Origin: Diprion similis
Taxonomy: Eukaryota; Arthropoda; Insecta; Hymenoptera; Diprionidae
Direction: 5' to 3'
Length of the DNA: 64,000 bases
Assembly (NCBI RefSeq): GCF_021155765.1
Contig: NC_060116.1
Span: 5,766,001-5,830,000 of the forward strand
Shown in pieces: positions 1 to 13,029 of the stretch (positions are counted from its first letter, which is position 1; every line of letters starts with the position of its first letter). The position numbers and the translations under genes are program-made. The notes under the pieces are model-generated. The model did no database searches and was not told the DNA's origin. It saw only the letters and a list, made by a program, of their open reading frames with translations.

Positions 1-3000
1 AATTTCCCAAGTCCGGTTAACGACAATAAAGCATGTGAGTGGAGTTGACTTTTCGGTGGTCACGCACCGGATAACCTCAAAGCGGCTTCGGGTCGGTGGG
101 TTGAAGGAACCACAAGAGTGGGGGAGGGGTTTGCAAAGTCGAACGAGGAACGAGACTACTAAAAACTTTTTACGAGACCCTAAAAATTTAATTGCCCTTT
201 TGCTCGGAGCTAGGTGATCCAGCGGTAAGTGGCCTTTATGGTGGGCAAAGCACCGCGTCTTTTTGCCCAGCGTTGTATGGACTGTCTCCCCTCGTCACGG
301 ATTGTGCTAAACCTCGACCTTGGATGATCTCTTATGAATTGAAAAAACCGAAGGATTAAACGAGCCGAAACGTTCTTGACCGCGCGATATACCATCGATA
401 CATTAAACTATCCGGCAGGACATGGTATAATGGACTGTTTAATTCAGATCGGGTTAAGATTTTTTTTTTCCTTGAAGAAGGCCTGAACATCGTTTCTTTT
501 CCGCACTAAAAAGTCTGAGAGATACCTCGTATGTATATACCACGTGACTTTTTCCCATTTAAATGACTTGTCGAAATTTATACTCGTAAAATTATCAATT
601 CAATACAAGTAATAATATTTCAAAATATGGCAGCTCCAATGTAAAAAAGAAAATTGATATCATTTTTGAAGGTAATCTACGTATCTGCACAATCATATTC
701 ACATAAAACCGTAGTTATGATTACGTACTTTGATAAATTCTGTTTTTTTTATTTGTTACAAACCATTTAAATACAATGGCACAAATCTCATACTTCGGGA
801 GGATTACTCGTACGGCAAAAGATTTAAAAAAAAAAAAAAAAAAAAAAAATTATACCACCTTACACTTTACTAAATCAACGTTACAATTTGAAAAATCAAA
901 TGTTCGACGAGTAACTTCCACAACGGTAATGAAAAACTGAAAAATAAACAATGATAAGGAAGATAACGCCCAGCGACCTTTCTCCGTGAACGATAAAAAG
1001 TAGCGATCTTAGAAAGCAAGTAAGGCAAGCTAATCTAGCGTTCTAAAGATGTTTCGAAGTCGTTACGGAGCTGCGTGCCAACGTGGATCGTTATATAGCG
1101 GAAATTTCGTGAAATTTTCGACGGACGCGTGAGGTAAGATTTTTGTAAACAGAGTGATTAGCCCACGGGAGATAAAAAGATCGCAGGAGACCAGGAGACG
1201 ATGCTGTTCCAAGTCTCTCATAGCGCTGATCCGCTATTATCGAATGATTTGATAAAAACAGGACCGGAAATGGCGCGGCCCGTTGAGCTCCGTCAAGACG
1301 ACGACGGCCGCGCTCGCTCGAAGACGTTCCATTTCCGCTCGAGCGCCGTCTTACATAATTTCCGCCGCGGGATGGAATATCGCTTTTAAATCGAATCAAG
1401 ACTATTCGCGAATTGCCTACCATTTCTGGCCCGCCTCCATCTTTACGACGTTATAAACTTCTTATAACGATTTAACGGTTTAATGCGATCGTCGATTGTT
1501 TTATCGAACCTGCAGAGACGATGCAGGTTCTCGTTTCTTCGCCAATTTTTCATTCCAGCTATTAGGCGCTTCTTTCATTTCGTTCTCCACCCCTTCAGCC
1601 CTATTCCCGCCAATTGAACTTGACGGAGAGGGCAAAAAAATTAATGCCGTTCCGTCGAAGAGAGCTTATACACTCTCACTTCATTCAATCACTGCTCGAT
1701 CGATTCTAATAAAAAAGTTTCTCACCTTCGCCGCGTTTGCTCTCCCTTCGCGTGGCCAAGGTCAAGAAAGCCTTCGACTCGAAGATGAAAATTCGACCGT
1801 TTAACCCCCTTTTAAATAACACTCTTCGTCTCGGTGTGCAACTAGACTCTTCTCGATCAGTTTGAAGCGAAATTTAGATAGCTAATCCAGTCTAATTTTT
1901 CATTTCTATTCAAGTACCTAAAACGCAGAATTCTTCCTTAAAATTATTACTAATAATACTAAATTAAATTAATACTCTCACTTACCATGCTGTTTTACCA
2001 TTCCAATAAAACGTCTGTCACTGTCTGCGATGATTTTGAACTGCATAATTTCTTTTCTGTTTACAGGCATGTCAGCGGAAGACGAGTGGTACAACAAAAG
2101 TATTTCTGCGCTGAGAATGAATACGGCCCACCATCCAAATCTCGCCGCACCAATGCTGCAATATCAAACATAATTTTAGAGATTCAAGTAAAACACATCT
2201 CTCATACACTTGAGAATGATCGCATTAATACACTGTTTTCTTTCGTCAACTCGGGACCATGCAGCGTATATATTACGACGTGACACGAGAACCCGATCTG
2301 AATTGGATCGATCGACTAATCAGAGGCTAAGAAAAATCTTCAAGCTGCCCAAAGAACGGTCGACACAAGGTTCCAGTATCAAGTCATACGATAAAATTAT
2401 CACCGAGTTGCCGTTCCGTTTGCTAGTCGAAATCTAGTCCATAGAATATTAATAACGTATACATATATGAATTAATTTTGTCGAAGATTATTACTCGAGA
2501 GCCATCAAACTATCAAATTGTCATAACTCGCGTCGTTATACATTGAACGATATCAAATTATAAACTATCATTTGCTGAAAGGTAAGAGTACATAGACGTA
2601 GACGCGCCTGTGCGTCAGTCTACATGTCCAAGAAAGTAATATATATACACACGCACACACACGTATACATATATGTATATTACCTACAAAGTATTCGAAG
2701 AACTCGTAAATATTATAACACGTTCATCGTAAAAAATAATTGTAATTAAGTTTTAAAAGTGGAAAAAAAAGAAAAAAGTGTCTGTGCACCAACCAACGCA
2801 TCGTGTGAAAGCTCTCACACGTCGGAACTCTCCTCTTCCCCGTACAGTACAATGACCCCAAAGAACATCTTGCCGACAACTATATACATTCTTTTCGTAC
2901 CCTGCAATGGTACGCTTTATACTGTACCCACGTACCGCATTAACAACGCCGCAAATCCAACTCCATGGAACGAACCCTAGGCTTATACGTAGATATGTAT

Positions 3001-3032
3001 GTCCATTCAACTGACAGCTAGGTACGCACTAT

Positions 3033-3073
<41 letters not shown>

Positions 3074-5600
3074 GCAATCCAGCCTGGGTCGTACAGCTGC
3101 CCTCATCGGGTTTACACCATGAACCAGCCGACCTTCCTGTCCCACAACTTTTCTTCCCTACCTAGACTCTTGCGAGTTTCGAATTACCAGCGTCTCTGGG
3201 TACGCCTTCGTTTTTGCAATGCATTCTCACGTGTCATCATGCATTATAGGTATTAGATTATACTACCAGCGTGAAAAATTACCGAGCAATAATTCCTCCG
3301 GCACTTAAATAAGACGAAGGTTACCGAAGAGCTTCGTTTTGCAGGAATGTTCAACCTTTCCGAGATTTTCGATATTTCCCATAACCTTCTCCTTGAAATC
3401 AGTCGAGTCTAGACTAAGGATTTTTAACTTGATAATGCTGTAATGGGGGGTGTACGGGGGATGTTCGACCCTTTTCATACTGCAATTATATCCATCATTG
3501 GAGTAATAAATGTTTGGAAAATGAGGTACACGGTCAGTGGAGAATGTTCATTTGTAGGCTGTTTGCATTTGAAAGCAACATTTTTTTTCTACAGTTTTAA
3601 CCTGAAAAAAGATTATTTTCAGTCTCGGAAATCAAATTTTTTCCATTTAAATAACACGGAAAAGATCAAATTTTTTTTTTCATAATTATTACCAATCAGT
3701 CGAATTAATTTAATGAATCGGAATTGACTCGGGAAGCTTTTTGTAAAGAATGAAATTTTTTACAAAATTGTCATTTCAATCTTTGTTGAATAGCCAATAG
3801 TTCAGCCACTAACAACGCTTAATAAGATAAATTTTTACATAAAACTGATTTTCAAGCCCAGGTTTATAACTTTTAAACCGTTTAAGCTACAGATTTGACT
3901 CAATGCACAATTTTGTCCAGAATTTAACTCTCTACGAATAGCTTCCAGTATCAAGTCCGTATCATTGGATGCGACTGAGGTGTAACAATTTGACTGAAGA
4001 TAACGACATCTCCACCGTGTTATTTGTTCATAAAAATTCTGACAATGAGAATGATTTTTAGAGAATTTAATATTGACTTCAAGGGATATCATGACGTGAA
4101 AATTCTTTTCTAACATTATTTACCACAAGTTTTTCAGGTTAGCGATAAGAAAACAAGATGTTTTTTTTTTTTCAAAGGAAATGCCATGTTCGTAAATCAT
4201 TAAGGGATCCCCTCGAGTATCCGCGGATTTCCTTTCAGTCTAAATTCAGTGTAAAAATGCTGCAGCAGTGAAGTCGATGCGGCGATTTCATGTTTCCTCG
4301 ATATGGAAAGGGTTGGGGTTGATTATCAACTTAATACAAGATTAAAATCGAAGGAAATTATACGGGAAGAAGACGAGTGAGATGAAAAGTTTATGCCGAG
4401 CGTGAATGAGGGAATGTGTGAAACACGTTGTTTATTAATCATTATTATTATTTTATTTTTTTTTATTTTTTTTTTTATTGCGATTATTATTGATATAAAA
4501 TTTTTGCGTAATATCCAAGGTATCATGAATATACGAGATTCTTACGAGATTTAGTTAGTTTCTTAACAACGATTCGCAAACACTTTCGTTGAAACTGTAC
4601 ATAAAGTATAGAATATAAAATATAGCGTAATCACAGATTATATAATGTAATAACGATTTTTCAATGTCCTTTTAAGATGTAAGCATACCTAAAATACCAA
4701 CCTACCCTATACATAAAAACTTAGGCGAGTTAACTATTTTCATTTCTGTGCTTTTTCTAACGGCGATACCGAAGCGCGGCGAAAGAGATATAAAAATGAA
4801 AAAGAAAATGGAAAAAAGAAAAGTAAGCGATTCGAGTCTCGCGATTTCGAGATTTCGAATTCCTCGAGTCTGTCCAGTTGGAAAAAAAAAAAATCTGTCT
4901 ATATTGGTGTCATTTTTCGATATCTGTCTAATCAATATGTAAATCGACATTAGAACCGTGCGAAAATATGTCACGGTATATCCTGTTTGCACCAAAACCA
5001 AGATCTCAACACCTGATGCCGAATTTTACGATTTTTTTTTTTTTTATTACATAGAAAAGGAGAATTAATATGTAAAATGAAATACTTTGACGTCGATTCG
5101 CGCGCGTTCTTCCTCGCGAAATTACACGCGAAATGTTCCTAAAGAATGAAGAAAGAAAAAAAAGAGAGGAAACAAAAAAAAAAAAAAAAAAAACTTGTAA
5201 CATATCAAAGGAGATGATGAAATAAGAGAAAACGAAGAAAAGAAACCAAAAATAAAAAAGAAAAAAAAAACATAAAAAAAAAAGAAAAGTAATGAAAAGC
5301 AACTAATTAAATAAAACAAAATAAGTAAAAAGATTTAAAAAAATTGGGTGGATCATACGCGTTTAAGAGGAGCATGTGTAATTAAATTTAAGCAAGAGTT
5401 ACGTAATGTACGTATGTGTTGTACATAGCCTAAATAAAAATTACGTTTAAAAATAATACCAAAGCTACAATATGTAATATGTATCATGTACAATTGAATT
5501 TTCATTCACTGTAAACGAGGATTATGTATAATAAGCACGTATGTAAGAATTTCATTGTTTTCTTCACTCAAGTGCAATCTGAATGATTTCTGCAGCCATA
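1..5600. other. AT-rich non-coding DNA, no gene seen
   Basis: I see no supportable coding exon on either strand. There are poly(A)24 at 826-849, a purine/A-rich tract at about 5150-5290 and an AATAAA at 5433-5438. The 4.2-5.5 kb stretch has the look of a 3' UTR of a plus-strand gene starting outside the window, but nothing proves it. Confidence 0.4.
3034..3073 (+). repeat. (CCCATA)n hexanucleotide repeat
   Basis: About 6.5 perfect tandem copies of a six-base unit. It creates an artefactual His-Thr repeat in one frame. Confidence 0.9.
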
Positions 5601-8600
5601 TACATACATATAAGATGTTGCAGAAAGTTAATAACCGTCAACCATATTCCAATTCAAATCAATTGACACCAATTCTGTTTAACGCTGACTTTACTCAAAC
5701 TTTGGATAATTCGATGCAATTAACAGACTGGACGATCGTGAATATATTGCGATATGTCTCGATCTCGGCTTCAAGAAATCCGTACGAAAATACTTCGTAT
5801 CATATGATATTGGGATGGGTAAATCGACAGAATCAACATATATATTATACCATTAATTGGGAATGATAAATTGGCAGAAAAATAAGCTCAGACTTGAAAT
5901 TTATTTAGAGTGGCGGTGTTGAAATTTGTGATAAATATTCCGAACAATTTCAAAAATCACAAAGACTCGATAAAACTCGGGGATCGGGTTAATCGATATT
6001 CCTCTACACAGGCGCCAAGCACGCATTCGAGTAAAATAAGCTCAAGCAGTGGCGGGGAAAAGAATAAAAAAGTCGAGGAATATTTAGCTCGCTAATATCG
6101 CCAGTGCAATAGCATATTAACCTTCGAATGGAATAAATAGCAAACGTTCAATGACCAAGGAGAGATCGGCGATACGAGTAGTGAGATAAATAGCACCGAG
6201 ACACGGTTAGGAGAAACTGCATCAATTAGCCTTTGTAATACGTAAAATAATTCCGATACATTCTGGATTGGAAAAAATTGCGTAGTCATGCAGCTGCACG
6301 AAGACGTGCACTTTGCCATAAACGAGACATAAAATGAAACGAAATGCGATGCGGAATTGTTATACATATAAGTATCGAACGATACGTCAGTGTCACGGTA
6401 CGGCGGCTTCTTACATTTATAGTTTGAAAATGAAAATACAGTGTTTCGATAAGATAAGGCGATTTGTTTCTTTTATGAAAAAAACTATATACAAGATAAT
6501 CATTACTATTATACAGCAGAGTGTAGAAACCGAACTTGTTTACCGGTACCCACGCAGTGATGATAAATTTATAAGTCAGCACAGCTATAACGACACGTGT
6601 ACAAATTGCTGGGTTCATGAATGATCGGCGTATATCGTGTGTGTATACGAGAGATAAGCCGGGCAGAAAACAGAGTCCATGAGGAGAAACGTAAGCTGTA
6701 TGCTCTTTATACTTTGAAGGGGTCTTTCGCTGTATTTCGTATTACTTGCATTCTACAGAGCGATTAGGAGAGATTAATATGACAAAGAAATTTCACCTCG
6801 ATTACGAGATTTCTCATGATTTCCAAGATTTCGGACGACTTCTTAAGATCGCAAAGATATTTCTGTGATCCTAAATGATTACCAATGCGGAATTTTACTT
6901 TAGTATTAAAGATTTCAGCGTCATTTCGGAGATTACAAAACCATTTCGAATGATATTGAAACCTCGATCGCTTCGGTGAAGAATATTTCCTGAACCAATA
7001 ACGTCAACCTCAAGTATCAATCGCGAGAGAAAATATTTCTAATACAATAATCAACTAACGGGGTGAGACGAGCACAATATACGTAGAAGATAGTAAATAA
7101 GTGTGAACGTCGCACCTGCTGCTGCATGGCGATAAGTTTGATCACGTGAATAGCTTATATTCCGTGAGACTGGATTGTTCTGCATTATTAACGTGTTTAC
7201 GATTCAGAATGAGTGTAGGTATATATAACGATTTACCCTAAGTACCCACGTTGTTATTTACCAAAGGGTAAATTTGAGCGGCGAAGACCAGCAGGCAAAT
7301 ATAGTCACATGCCCAAACGGCGTTTCGAATCGTAACCCTTTCATTGTCAGTCATAGGAGGGTTTCGCGTGAAAATTACACCTGCAGCTGCAACGTGCGAG
7401 TTGTTTGCACCTGCACCATATTCTGCACGAAGTGGTGCGAACTTCCGCTTTTTCCAATACGCGCTATACCTTGTACCACATATGTACAAGGTATACGTTT
7501 GTGTGTAGGGAAGACCATCCGGGCAAAGGCGTAAGCACTAAAGGTCGGACAATTCAATTAAGTGGAAATCGATAAGTAATAAACGCCGTGGAAAATATTG
7601 CTGGGCTGAGGAGAAAAGCGAACGAATTAAGGACGAGAGAGGCTGGACACACTAACCTATAGTACGTCCAACGTATAATAATCCCCTTTAATAATTTCCT
7701 TTTCTCCGGATTAGTCAATTAACCCTTTGAGTCACACGTTATTCCGCGTAGTTGAATTTTATAATAAGATTGTATTCTGTGGTTTTAGGCGTCGCTGATT
7801 ACGAAAATTCAAGATGGTGGATCCAATGTGGTGGACGAAAATTTTTAATTTACTTCACAAATACTCTATGCAGAGGTTCTTGGAGTCGCTGTGCTGAATT
7901 TCCAAAACCTGATTTCAGATTCGAATTCAGCGATCCCAAAAACCCGGGGACAGAGTTTCTCCTGTGGATTCGAATTTCAAATTTTCTTCCACAATCTTGT
8001 CTTTTTAAAATCCCATTTCAGATATGAACTATTCCTTTAAATTTCACGATCTTTTTCCATCAATTTGTTTCTGAAAATAATAATTTACATTATATCGCAA
8101 TAAATACTTTTGAGTATTGAAAGTCTCTCAGTTCTCTAAATATCAAAAGAAAAAAAAAAATTCATTTAAATTATGCAGGTGGTAAGAATACTAATCACTA
8201 TGCCTTGAATGGTTAACGTCATAAGCGTAGAGTAAATTAGTACGTTACATGGCGGTCGCATTATTTCGTAAAAATTTTTTCGAGCGAGTAATTCGTTTTC
8301 TGAATGATTGAAAAATAAGAATTTTTGGTCAAATTGACCCCAAGGGTTTCGTACACCGTATCTAATTTGTAAATTTTACTCATCAATATTGCTCGTCAAA
8401 GGATGAAAAAGTCGAGTGTCTCGCAAAAACTCCAGAGCGTTATACCGAAGGAGAATATATAAATATTCATTATATTTTGCATCATGCACAAATATGACAT
8501 TGACACTGTTTGACCGGTGCAGTGAGCAATTTTTTTCTCGTCTGCTTTTTTGTGATCCTAAAAAACTTACAAACCGCAAAAATGATGCTATTCCTGCAGC

Positions 8601-11600
8601 GAATAGTGAAATCGAAAATTGCGAACGAAACTCCGATCGGTATTACGATTGTTGATTTATTCAAAAACTCTATTCTTGGCAACAGAGTTTATCATCACTT
8701 CGAGGCTCTCCGAATACCTTAAGAAAAAATCGACGCCATGTATTTGATGGCGATGTGTAGATACATTACATGCAATTTAGGATGTGGAAAAAACAGCTAC
8801 AAGCGTTGATCATTTGAAGTTTCTGTAACTAGCTGGCAAGGTTTGATATTGTACAAGCCCAATTTGCGTCTTTGAAGTTGGAAGCCTTCCGAGGGGAAAA
8901 GAAGCTACGTCAAGAGAAGAGAGTCTCGCAAAAATCTTCTCTTTCTTGTCTGGCTATAATAAAGTATCCGGAAGCTAGTCGCGGCGTCGTTTCAACTCCC
9001 ACGTTGACAAGAAATTATGAATTACTGTCTAGACACACAATCCGTACGCCATATCACGTCCAAAAAGAGTTGCCACAGCGTGTTTCGAGTCTACGCATCA
9101 AGAACCACCGGTGTAAGACACTATCGTGTTTCTCTATGCTCGTAGAGAGAATGGCTAGCGTAAAGTCTCGACCTACGTAATTTCTTGGGAATAATGACTT
9201 CCGTTGTTTACGCGTAGAATCTGCAGCTTGCCGGCCAACTTTCATTTCATTTTTCAACGTTTTCGTGTTTTTTTTTTTTTTTTTTTTTTTTACACTTTCC
9301 AGCTGGCTCGACTCTTTCACTTTAACAGAGTTGAACCGAACCTGCATGCAATGGAAAGGGGTGGGGGTGGGGGTGGGGGAGGTAATTCATTCGCACGTAC
9401 CAATTAGCTACGCGATGTTATATTTTGCAAATACATCGTAAATGCTGACGAACTCGATTTGCGCGAAAATGCTTTGCGAATATATTTTCATACATACACA
9501 AAAGTCAGCATTATTCGATTGATTGTTTGGAAAGAATGTGTCAAGAATTGTGAAACATTATTTAAAGCTATTGCGACGTAGGACGATGCGTAATTTTGAG
9601 ATAGCTCGTGTTTATCGTAAACAAGCTCATTGATGTATAATATATGAAGTTAAAAAATACGCTCTATTATCAGCGTCCGGAGCGATCATACGGTTGAGAT
9701 AACAACGTAGCTGAATATTATGTATAGTCATCCTACACGAGCTCGATGATTAATGTTGTACAGAGAAGTAAAAGAAATAGTCATGAATTGGAGATAAAAA
9801 ATATTCTCCCGTACGTCGTGGAGCATAAATAACCTGCAATAATTAACTCGGTAAACAAAGATTACGTTATACGCTTCTATACCTACGTTAAGGTGCAAGA
9901 CTTGTCAGTTGTAAGAATTCGACCATAATCAAGGACCAATGGTAAGGTGAAAATATTGTTTTTTAGATAAATTTTAGATCACTTTTTGTCTCATACGTAA
10001 GCAGCGACGCTCCTCTCTGCTGACGATTAAGTAAACGCCCACGACCGTCTGTCCTACAGGTATACCCATTACCCATAACAGCGTATACTTCACCTTGAAT
10101 GTGGTAACCTAGGAGGATGAAACCCAAGCTCGGATACACGCGGGATGAGGGCTGATGCCAGAGTCGAGAAGCGAGGTCACGGGTGAAAAGGGCAGGTGGG
10201 CATATCGCGTTGCGAGTCCTCGTCCTGTTTTCTGCTCCTTCTGAAAACCAAAATCACTGCTTTACTCAACGAAGCGATAAGCAAGAAGTGCAAGAAGATT
10301 CTAAACTTGTACAACGAAGCTGTAGGTATTTAAGCATCGAACAATAAGCGTTACTTTCAACCCAGTCTACAATTTTCATCCCGACGATATTTCGAGAACA
10401 AATGTGCCGATTTCGATTATTTTTGGCTCGATCAATCGCGTAGTTTTCGACTTATTTAAGCCAAAGAAAAGTAAAATAAGTCAACGTCATTCGAAGCGGG
10501 AAGTTGTTGGGATGTCCATTAAGGTCAGCTGAATTAAACACTTATTTGGGCTGTTAACCGTCTTACGTTTCACTTGTTTGCTTGAAAACAGCTGAAGCGA
10601 TATGGCGGACGGCCAAAATCCCCCCAAATTGGCCCAATTGCCACTTTTATTAGGCTGATATTGCACAGGCATGTGGATAAGGCAACGTAACCTGTCCATT
10701 TTAAAAATTTCACAGATTGCGTAATGTCTGGTTCTATTTATAGGTACGGGACAGACGTAAATTGAAGTACAAATCCTTTGTTTGGCCCTCGTGACGTTGG
10801 CACGAGAATCGGTTTATCTGGGAGGCGCGACTGTTTGACGAGCACACATTTCCATCTTGTTCAGCCCCTCCCTTCTGCCAAAATCCGTAATATAATTTAT
10901 TCCAAAGTTATAGTTACGTTTTCAGTTGGTACGAGGCAAACAGTGGCCTTCGGATTTTCTCCTCTCGATATTTTTCTTCCTACATAGCTTCCGTTTCCCG
11001 TTGTTTTTGACTAACGAGCTTGACGCTTCGTCAAACTTCTAGAATCACTATTTTCGGCATTCGTGCGTAACGATTTAGGTTTCATCTACGAATTACGAAG
11101 TCGATGAATTACAGAGAAGCTGATTATTCTTGTATACTTAAAATTATTGTGACTTACACCAAATTGTTTCGGCAATCCATTAATGTTTACCGCGATCATT
11201 TTTAAATTCAAAAATTTCTAATTCGTTCAAGGGCGAGTGATTTGGCTTGTAATATACTATACGAGCAACTGCCTCTACCAATATAAAACTACGATGCTCG
11301 AATTTCGGTTCTAATGAAATGGTAAAAGAAAAATATTTACCAACTGATTTTAATTTCTCTTCAATTTTCGAGACGACGTATAGCGTTATCTTTTCTCATT
11401 ATACGAAGAAGATATTTCCTTCTCAAACGAAATTCTATACTACACGCGTGCGAAATTGTGGGCGTGCAAAATATTGAAACTGGAGCGTGAAAAACGTATT
11501 CCTGACTCATCGGCATACGAGCTACACAAACAGAAGCCCACACTACGCGCACACCACGAAGTGTTGCATGGTATTTGGGATTAGAAATCTAGCCCATACA

Positions 11601-12996
11601 CTATGTCCTATACGATGATCACTGAGTAAGCAATTCTAAATTTGACGCCGACACATAGAAACAGGGAAAAAACTAAAAAGAAATAGTTTCGTTTGTTACC
11701 ATCTCGCGATACGTCGCCGTTGAACCAAGATGAGTATGCGAAGGTGGTTCTAATACCGTAATCTAAGTGAAAAAGTTCTTTTTTCAAACACCAAGCCTTC
11801 TCGGCTGTCGTACAAAAGTCTAAAATATAGGTGAATAGGACTTTTAATGGTAAAGGTGATTCTTTGTTGTATTACTTAAATAATATACTATATAAGTGAA
11901 AAGGCGTACTTATTTTTAAAACATGAGGAGATATCCAAAAACGTTGCAATCGGAAAGAGGTGATAATTCCTCTCGGTTATGCCCTTTCGTTACGAACCTT
12001 ACGAAGAATAATCACATTCACTAACTATACAACGAAAATATAAAACTTTAAACATTCTTCCCGAAATCGATAAATCTTTGGGTTTCAAAGCTTTTTGCGT
12101 CGTTCAGCCTTTTATAAATGTGACAAATGAAAAAATGCAATTTTGGTATTGAAAGGGCGTATCCACTAAACACAAAGCCTTTCACCTTTATTAATTTTTT
12201 CGGTTAATTTTAGTGTTAATATACGCTTTGAATACTTCATAAGCGAATGCCGGGGAAAAAAAAGTATTGCGCGTCGTTTCACCACCAAATTTGCCTTTTT
12301 GGTGCATGCATCTTTATGATTCTTATACCATTAGACACGCGATAAGTTTCGGACCATACTAGATCACCGTTAGCTATAAACAAGACAAAGGTGTAACAGG
12401 TTGCGCGAGATATTCAGCGTCTCAAAATAAGCGTACAACTAACCTAACCCTAAGCAGTGAACCGATTGACTCTCTTCTCTGCGCCATATTGCTTGTAGCC
12501 ACGTCATCATCGTAAAGCAAAAATACGAGGGGTGTTTTCTTTTTTGTTAAATTTTTCCTTGAACGTTAATCTTTGAACTAAACGTGTATCGATGAAACAG
12601 AATATTCCCGTAGACCAAGTTCAATGTCAATGTCAAATATACAAGCGTCGATTCCCTCGTCTGCAGGCTCAGCGTATGCAAATATATAACACACAGACAC
12701 ATTCGCGTGATATATACAATGAACACGGACCGCAAGCGTGTCGAACGTTTTTCCACAGTTCTCAGGGACGCAGTTATAACTTGGAAATTTGAAGGAAAAC
12801 AAAAAGCGGGTCGACGGAAACTAAAAAAAGATCGAGGCAACGGTAAACAAAGTCATGTACTATACGACGGACGTTAAAATATGTATAGCTAAATCGATCG
12901 CAAGCCTGCAGCTCTGAGGCCTGGAAACGTTGGTGACTTTTAAAAAAATATCGGAATTCTCTGATGCTTGCGTATGACGAGAAGATCAACTAAGTA
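5601..12996. other. non-coding DNA, no gene seen
   Basis: No coding exon with credible splice sites. A poly(T) tract lies near 9270-9290 and a G-rich run near 9356-9382. The inverted repeat at 7465 is listed separately. Confidence 0.4.
7465..7495. repeat. perfect 12-bp inverted repeat with 7-nt loop
   Basis: TATACCTTGTAC (7465-7476) is followed by CACATAT and then the exact reverse complement GTACAAGGTATA (7484-7495). It could be a dimeric protein-binding site or a hairpin. Confidence 0.8.
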
Positions 12997-13029
12997 TAGG
13001 TTAGGTTAGGTTAGGTTAGGTTAGGTTAG
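12997..13029 (+). repeat. interstitial (TTAGG)n telomere-type repeat
   Basis: About 6.5 perfect copies of TTAGG, the ancestral insect telomere unit, inside otherwise unique DNA. Confidence 0.9.
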
